Source of the DNA: Trueperaceae bacterium
Lineage (GTDB): Bacteria; Deinococcota; Deinococci; Deinococcales; Trueperaceae
Assembly: GCA_007695125.1 (NCBI GenBank)
Contig: REEJ01000185.1
Location: 1 to 58,837, forward strand
Length of the DNA: 58,837 nt
Reading direction: 5' to 3'
Below the pieces are notes generated by a model. It made no database searches and was not told the origin of the DNA. It saw nothing but the letters and a program-made list of their open reading frames with translations. The position numbers and the translations under genes were made by a program. Positions 54,347 to 58,837 of this stretch are shown here, one piece after another. Every line of letters begins with the position of its first letter. The stretch's first letter is position 1.

Positions 54347-55852
54347 ATGCACCCAGCACTGTTGGTCGACATCCACGGCACCGCGCTCACGGCCGACGAG
54401 CGCGCGCTCCTGGCGCACCCCGGGGTCGCAGGCGTGTGCCTGTTCAGCCGCAACCTCGTGAGCGTCGAACAGGGGCGCGAGCTCACCGCAGCGCTGCTCG
54501 AGGCGGCCGGGCGAGCGCTCGTCGTGGCGATCGACCAGGAGGGCGGCGGCGTCGTGCGCCTGCCGCACCTGAGCGTGCCCCCCTCCGCCATGGCGCTCGG
54601 CGCCGCCGACGACGTCGGCCTCACGGAGCGCCTCGGTCTCGCCACCGCGCGGGGCCTGCGCCGCATCGGCGTGAACGTCGACTTCGCCCCGGTCGCCGAC
54701 GTGCAGTCGAACCCGGCCAACCCCGTCATCGGCGACCGTGCCTTCGGCGCCGACCCGCACCACGTCGCGCGCCACGTCGTGGCGTTCAGCCGTGGCCTGC
54801 AGGCGGGCCGCGTGGCCGCCACGCTCAAGCACTTCCCCGGCCACGGCGACGTGGACGTCGACTCGCACCTGGCGCTGCCGCGCACGGACGCCGACGTCGA
54901 GCACCTGAGCGCGCTGGCCTGGCCGCCCTTCGAGGCGGGCATCGCGGCAGGCGCTGCGGGCGTGATGAGCGCCCACATCGTCGCCAGCGCGCTCGACCCG
55001 GACACGCCCGCCACCCTCTCGAGCGGCGTGCTCGAGGGCGTGCTGCGCCAGCGCATGGGCTTCGCCGGCGTCACCTTCAGCGACGCCCTCGACATGCGCG
55101 CCATCGCCAGCCACTGGAGCGTCCCCGAGGCCGCGGTCCGGGCGGCCGCGGCGGGCATCGACGTCCCGGTCTTGTGCAACGTCGACGTGCGGACCCACAC
55201 CGAGGTCCTGGACGCGCTCGAGCGCGCCAGCGGCGACGGTCGTATCGACGCTGCGCGCGTGCAGGCTGCCCGCTCGCGCCTCGGCGCGCTCTTGAGCGCC
55301 TACCCCAACGGCGCGGACGCCGACGACGCGGCCGAGATCGCCGACGACGCGCGCGCCGAGGCCGAGGCGGCGCGCCGCTCGATCACCGCCGTCGGCGCGC
55401 CGCCGCGCCTCGCCGAAGGCGACACCGTGGTCGTGTTCGGCCGCGCGGCGATCGCCTCGGGCGCAGCCAGCGACGCCTCACGCCCGGTGGCGGCGCTGTG
55501 CGACGCCCTCGGCGCCGCCGGGACGTCCGTGCGCTGGGTGACCGACCCGAGCGAGCTGGCCGAGGCGCTCAGCGGGGCGCGAACGCTGGTGGTCGCGACG
55601 AGCGAGCGCACGCCGCTGGACGACGCCGCCGTCCGGCGCTACCGCGACGCCTTCGCCCAGGCGCGTGCGAGCGGCGTCGACGCCGTGCACGTCGCGCTCT
55701 GGAACCCGGCCCACGTGTCCCACCTGCCGGGCCCGGCGCTGCTCAGCTACGGTTCGCGCCCGTCCTCCGTCGCGGCCGTCGCCGAAGCGCTGCGCTCCGG
55801 CTTCGCGCCGGGGCGTGCGCCGCTCCCGCTCGAGCCGTGGAGCGAGGCGTGA
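54347..55852 (+). CDS. nagZ: Beta-N-acetylhexosaminidase, GH3 family (NagZ-type)
   Basis: A 501-residue glycoside hydrolase family 3 enzyme that removes terminal GlcNAc from GlcNAc-MurNAc (or anhydroMurNAc) muropeptides and possibly chitobiose. The NagZ-specific loop KHFPGHGDVDVDSH (161-174) carries the His/Asp acid-base pair, and the nucleophile is Asp246 in GVTFSDALDM. It is longer than the single-domain E. coli NagZ (~340) because of a C-terminal alpha/beta domain (about residues 340-500), as in Bacillus-type NagZ. No signal peptide is seen, so the enzyme is cytoplasmic, acting after import. ATG 54347 has GGGAGG 7 nt upstream. Confidence 0.93.
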   Translation: MHPALLVDIHGTALTADERALLAHPGVAGVCLFSRNLVSVEQGRELTAALLEAAGRALVVAIDQEGGGVVRLPHLSVPPSAMALGAADDVGLTERLGLATARGLRRIGVNVDFAPVADVQSNPANPVIGDRAFGADPHHVARHVVAFSRGLQAGRVAATLKHFPGHGDVDVDSHLALPRTDADVEHLSALAWPPFEAGIAAGAAGVMSAHIVASALDPDTPATLSSGVLEGVLRQRMGFAGVTFSDALDMRAIASHWSVPEAAVRAAAAGIDVPVLCNVDVRTHTEVLDALERASGDGRIDAARVQAARSRLGALLSAYPNGADADDAAEIADDARAEAEAARRSITAVGAPPRLAEGDTVVVFGRAAIASGAASDASRPVAALCDALGAAGTSVRWVTDPSELAEALSGARTLVVATSERTPLDDAAVRRYRDAFAQARASGVDAVHVALWNPAHVSHLPGPALLSYGSRPSSVAAVAEALRSGFAPGRAPLPLEPWSEA

Positions 55853-56871
55853 GCGCCGCGCGCGCGTGGGCGGTCGGCGTGGACGGCGGCGGTACCCGCG
55901 GCCGCGCCTGGGTGGCCCGCGCCGACGGCGACGGCGCGTTCGACGCCCATCTCGACACCGGGCGCGCCCCGGCGGGTGCGGCCGAGATCGATGAGGCCTG
56001 CAACCCCTACGCGGTCGGCGCCGAGGCAGCCGCGGACGCGCTCATGCGGGTCGTTCGTAGCGCCTGGGCACGCGCCGACGCCCCCGCCGACGCCCTCGCG
56101 GAGGCCTACGTCACCATCGGCGTGGCGGGCGTCGAGCGGGCCGCGGAGCGCGAGCCGCTCTTCGCCGCGCTGATCGCGGCCGGCCTGGCCGGCGACCGTC
56201 TCGAGCTGCTGGGCGACCCCTGGATCGCGCTCGAGGGCGCGCTGCCGCAGGGGCCGGGCGAGCGCGACGCGCGCTTGCTGCTGGTCGCCGGCACCGGCAG
56301 CGTCGCGGTGGCCTCGTGCGGCGACGATCGCCGCGTGCGCGTCGGCGGTTGGGGCTCGCGCGTCGGCGACGAGGGGAGCGGCGCCTGGCTCGGCATCGAG
56401 GCGGCGCGCGCCACGCTCCGCGCCATCGACGGGCGCGACCCCGACGGCCCGCTCGCGAGGGCGGTACGCGCCGCCTGGGGCGACTCGGCCGACGACATCG
56501 TCGGCCGCGCGCGCAGCGCGCCGCCGTCGGCGTTCGCCGCGCTGGCGCCGCTGGTGCTCGAACACGCCGACCGCGACCCGCAGGCCGCCGCGCTGCGCGC
56601 GCGCTCGGTGAGCGCGCTGGCGGAACTCGTCACGACCGCGGCGGCCCCCTGCGCGGGCCGGCCGCTCGCCGTGGCCTTCACGGGTGGGGTCGCGAACGCG
56701 CTCGCCGACGACATCCAAACGGCGCTAGCGCCCGCGATCGCGGCGTGCGTACGCCCGCCGGCGGGCCCCCCCGTCGCGGGCGCGTGGCGCCTGGCCCACC
56801 TGCGGGCCCAGGCCGGCCAGGCCGGCCGGGCCGCTCAGGGTGCCCACGCCGCTCCGGCCGACGACGCCTGA
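55849..56871 (+). CDS. nagK: BadF/BadG-family N-acetylglucosamine (or MurNAc) kinase
   Basis: A 340-residue sugar kinase with the actin-like ATPase fold. Phosphate loops are AWAVGVDGGGTRGRAWVAR and LLVAGTGSVAVASCG, with RVGGWGSRVGDEGSGAWLGI and VAFTGGVANALADDI as sugar/adenosine motifs. Relatives (NagK, MurK) phosphorylate GlcNAc or MurNAc. Its GTG overlaps the nagZ stop (GTGA), so it would phosphorylate the sugar NagZ releases. The C-terminus contains short QAGQAG repeats and overlaps the convergent nagA end by 37 nt. Confidence 0.88.
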   Translation: MSAARAWAVGVDGGGTRGRAWVARADGDGAFDAHLDTGRAPAGAAEIDEACNPYAVGAEAAADALMRVVRSAWARADAPADALAEAYVTIGVAGVERAAEREPLFAALIAAGLAGDRLELLGDPWIALEGALPQGPGERDARLLLVAGTGSVAVASCGDDRRVRVGGWGSRVGDEGSGAWLGIEAARATLRAIDGRDPDGPLARAVRAAWGDSADDIVGRARSAPPSAFAALAPLVLEHADRDPQAAALRARSVSALAELVTTAAAPCAGRPLAVAFTGGVANALADDIQTALAPAIAACVRPPAGPPVAGAWRLAHLRAQAGQAGRAAQGAHAAPADDA

Positions 56872-58025
56872 CGCACCCCGCCGAGGTACACCTCGGCGAC
56901 CTCGAGCTCGGGTGTCAAGACCACCACGTCGGCCCGCGCACCGGGCGCGAGCACGCCGCGGTCTCGCAGGCCCAACGCGCGCGCCGGAGCGCGGCTGGCG
57001 GCCGCCAGCGCGGCCTCGAGCGGCAGGCCGGCGCGGACCGCGCCGCGGACCGCGGCGTCCATCGTCAACATGCTCCCGGCCAACGTGCCGTCGTCGAGCC
57101 GCGCCGCGCCCTGCCTGACCGTGACGCGCCGGCCGCCCAGCTCGCTGCTCCCGCTGTCCATGCCGCTCGCGCGGATGGCGTCGGTGACGAGCACGAACCG
57201 CTCAGCGGCGGCGCGCCAGGCGGTGCGCAGCGCGGCGGGCGCGACGTGGAAGCCGTCCGCGATCAACTCGATCACCGCGTCGCCGTCGCCGAGCAGCGCG
57301 CCGACCGGCCCCGGCGCGCGCCCCTCCAGGCCACCCATGGCGTTGAACAGGTGCGTCGCGCCCGCGCGGCCGCCGGCCGCGCGGACCGCGGCCAGGAAGC
57401 CCTCCACCGTCTCGGCGTCGGCGCGGGTGTGCCCGACGTTCAGCCGCACGCCGGCGGCCACCCACGCCGGCACGCCGTCGAAGGCGCCCGGCAGCTCCGG
57501 CGCGATCGTGACCACCCGCACCACCCCGGTCGCGATGACCTCGGCGACGCGCTCCGCCGTCGGCGCCAGCGCGTACGGCGGCTGCGCCCCGAGGCGCTGC
57601 GGGCTCACGAAGGGCCCCTCGAGGTGCGCGCCGAGCACGACCGCCTCGTCGGCCGCGCCGGCGTGCATGACCGCACCGACGCCCGCGAGCGCCGCCAGCA
57701 CGTCGGCCCACGGCGCCGTCAGGGTGGTGGGCAACAGCGCGGTGGTCCCGTGACGGAGGTGGTGGCGCGCCAGGGCCCGCACGCCCTCCTCGCCGTCCAT
57801 CGTGTCGCCGCCGCCGCCGCCGTGGACGTGCTGATCGATGAAGCCGGGAGCGATCACGGCGAGCGCCGCGGGGTCGCCGAGGCCGTCGTCGGCCTCGACC
57901 GCGACGATGCGATCGCCGAAGCGCACGCGCCCCGGCACGAGACCGGACGGGGTCAGGACCCTGCCGACGAGCGTCCGTTCGGCCCCGGTTCGGTGTGCGA
58001 TCGGGGCCGACTCGTCCGCCGTCAC
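56835..58025 (-). CDS. nagA: N-acetylglucosamine-6-phosphate deacetylase
   Basis: A 396-residue metal-dependent deacetylase that turns GlcNAc-6-P into GlcN-6-P. Metal ligands are His66/His68 in FIDQHVHGGGGGDTMDG, the Glu of LGAHLEGPFVSP, and His in LNVGHTRAD and GATHLFNAMGGLEG. The catalytic Asp is in FVLVTDAIRASGM. The N-terminus is Ala/Asp-rich. The GTG at 58025 was chosen because it lies 22 nt after the minC stop and gives the usual length. It is transcribed with minC and PBP2, opposite to the nagZ-nagK operon, and converges with it. Confidence 0.93.
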   Translation of the reverse strand: MTADESAPIAHRTGAERTLVGRVLTPSGLVPGRVRFGDRIVAVEADDGLGDPAALAVIAPGFIDQHVHGGGGGDTMDGEEGVRALARHHLRHGTTALLPTTLTAPWADVLAALAGVGAVMHAGAADEAVVLGAHLEGPFVSPQRLGAQPPYALAPTAERVAEVIATGVVRVVTIAPELPGAFDGVPAWVAAGVRLNVGHTRADAETVEGFLAAVRAAGGRAGATHLFNAMGGLEGRAPGPVGALLGDGDAVIELIADGFHVAPAALRTAWRAAAERFVLVTDAIRASGMDSGSSELGGRRVTVRQGAARLDDGTLAGSMLTMDAAVRGAVRAGLPLEAALAAASRAPARALGLRDRGVLAPGARADVVVLTPELEVAEVYLGGVRQASSAGAAWAP

Positions 58026-58047
58026 GGGCGCCAGGCGCGCCGGTCGC

Positions 58048-58611
58048 TCACGACCACGGGCGCACCACGATCGCGCCGTCCTCGAGCAGCGCCACCTCGT
58101 GGCGCCGGCCGTTGGCCTCGCTCGCACCGGGCTGGCCTTGCGCCAAGGCACCGGCGATGCGCAGCTGCGGGGCGAGGATGCGCTCCGCGTAGATCACCGC
58201 ACTCTCGTTGCCGCTCGCCCCGGCGTGCGCGACGCCGCGCAGCTGACCGGTCACGATCACGTCGCCGTCGGCCACCAGTTCGCTGCCGGCGTTGACGTCG
58301 CCGACGACGACCAGCGAGCCGTTCGACACCACCCGGCCGCCGGAGCGGATGGTGCGCGTCACGATGACCGTCTCGGCGCGCGCCTGCACGACCGCGTTCG
58401 GTGGACGAACGTCCTTCACGCTGCCGCCGGCCGCCGCGACGCGCCCAGCGACCGCGGCGACGAGCTCGAAGGCGACCTTGTCGGCGACCTCGAGCACCAC
58501 GCTGCCGGTCAGCAGTTCGGCATGGTCGGCGAGCGCCTCGTCCAGGCCGTCCACCGTGTCGTCGGCGGAGAGCGACAGCAGGACGCCGCCGCGGGTGCCG
58601 CGCGCCTTCAT
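58048..58611 (-). CDS. minC: Septum site-determining protein MinC
   Basis: A 187-residue inhibitor of FtsZ ring assembly. The C-terminal half has the beta-helical MinC domain pattern: IRSGGRVVSNGSLVVVGDVN, GSELVADGDVIVTGQLRGVA, HAGASGNESAVIYAERILAP and QLRIAGALAQ. The N-terminal ~80 residues are an FtsZ-contacting region without strong motifs. Its ATG overlaps the PBP2 stop (ATGA), a sign of coupling between cell elongation and division control. minD and minE are not in the window. Confidence 0.92.
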   Translation of the reverse strand: MKARGTRGGVLLSLSADDTVDGLDEALADHAELLTGSVVLEVADKVAFELVAAVAGRVAAAGGSVKDVRPPNAVVQARAETVIVTRTIRSGGRVVSNGSLVVVGDVNAGSELVADGDVIVTGQLRGVAHAGASGNESAVIYAERILAPQLRIAGALAQGQPGASEANGRRHEVALLEDGAIVVRPWS

Positions 58612-58837
58612 CGCTGCGCCTGCACGGGGGGCACGCCGTAGTAACCGGTCATGAAGTCGCGCGCGAGCGGCACCGCCACGCGCGAGCTCGAGCCGCCGTG
58701 CTCGACGAAGAGCGCGATGCCGATCTCCGGGTCGTTCATGGGCGCGTAGCCCATGAACCAGGCGTGCGTGTAGTCGTTGCCACGCGCCGTCTGGGCGGTC
58801 CCGGTCTTGCCGGCCACCTCGACCGGGAAGACGCCCG
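58608..58837 (-). CDS. mrdA: Penicillin-binding protein 2, C-terminal end (partial)
   Basis: The last ~75 residues of a class B PBP; the gene continues beyond the right edge. The third transpeptidase motif KTGTAQ is at the visible start, followed by YTHAWFMGYAPMNDPEIGIA and EHGGSSSRVAVPLARDFM. This ending matches PBP2, the elongation-specific DD-transpeptidase. It is the first visible gene of a PBP2-minC-nagA unit. The gene symbol is inferred from this short segment. Confidence 0.82.
   Translation of the reverse strand, partial: GVFPVEVAGKTGTAQTARGNDYTHAWFMGYAPMNDPEIGIALFVEHGGSSSRVAVPLARDFMTGYYGVPPVQAQR

Overview
The window (about 70% GC, very strong G/C preference at third codon positions) looks like chromosomal sequence from a diderm bacterium of the Deinococcota, perhaps near Trueperaceae or Deinococcaceae. 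This is inferred from three things: a type IV pilin cluster in the order of the Thermus competence pilin locus, Opp/TRAP/Phn importers typical of that group, and many genes with no Shine-Dalgarno sequence that carry a TANNNT -10 box 5-9 nt before the start codon. That last pattern is the leaderless arrangement known to be common in Deinococcus. No rRNA, tRNA, CRISPR array or insertion sequence was seen.

Layout. 1-2674: TRAP carboxylate transporter (dctQ tail and dctM, facing the substrate-binding protein). 3023-6385: phnDCEE phosphonate/phosphite importer, followed by a small putative outer-membrane barrel. 6884-8159: esterase and dcd (dCTP deaminase), divergent from one compact promoter; dcd contains a low-GC internal tract. 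8224-10636: two-component system. 10885-15286: TPR/CPBP-like membrane protein, glycosyltransferase, a degenerate FMN-oxidase-like protein and ruvA. 15296-19533: ald, truB, natAB-like exporter. 19571-27070: malQ, nucleoside-type ABC permeases (one unusually long), Ser/Thr kinase, DUF58 and MoxR. 27121-29591: GNAT and uvrC. 29665-33602: four-gene pseudopilin operon ending in a large ComZ-like protein. 33982-39069: branched-chain-type 2-oxoacid dehydrogenase operon (E1a, E1b, E2) with a diguanylate cyclase overlapping its end. 39168-41014: small membrane protein and citrate synthase. 41064-43540: hydrolase and purA. 43618-48237: rRNA methyltransferase, class I amidotransferase-type hydrolase, then aroF-tyrA behind a candidate leader peptide. 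48290-58837: GntR regulator and a cell-wall/amino-sugar salvage region (Opp-type importer without ATPases, nagZ, nagK, nagA) meeting minC and the end of PBP2.

How the genes work together. The last 9 kb is the most coherent system. A NagR/DasR-like regulator appears to repress both itself and a divergent importer through TAGACCAC sites placed inside both promoters. The importer genes run into a beta-hexosaminidase and an amino-sugar kinase, and nagA is read from the opposite side behind PBP2 and minC. This suggests recovery of GlcNAc-containing muropeptides or chito-oligosaccharides, linked to cell-wall growth. Other notable signals are the mosaic dcd gene, two divergent promoters whose -10 boxes share the same TA, and an apparently leaderless 39-codon ORF ahead of the aromatic amino-acid genes.
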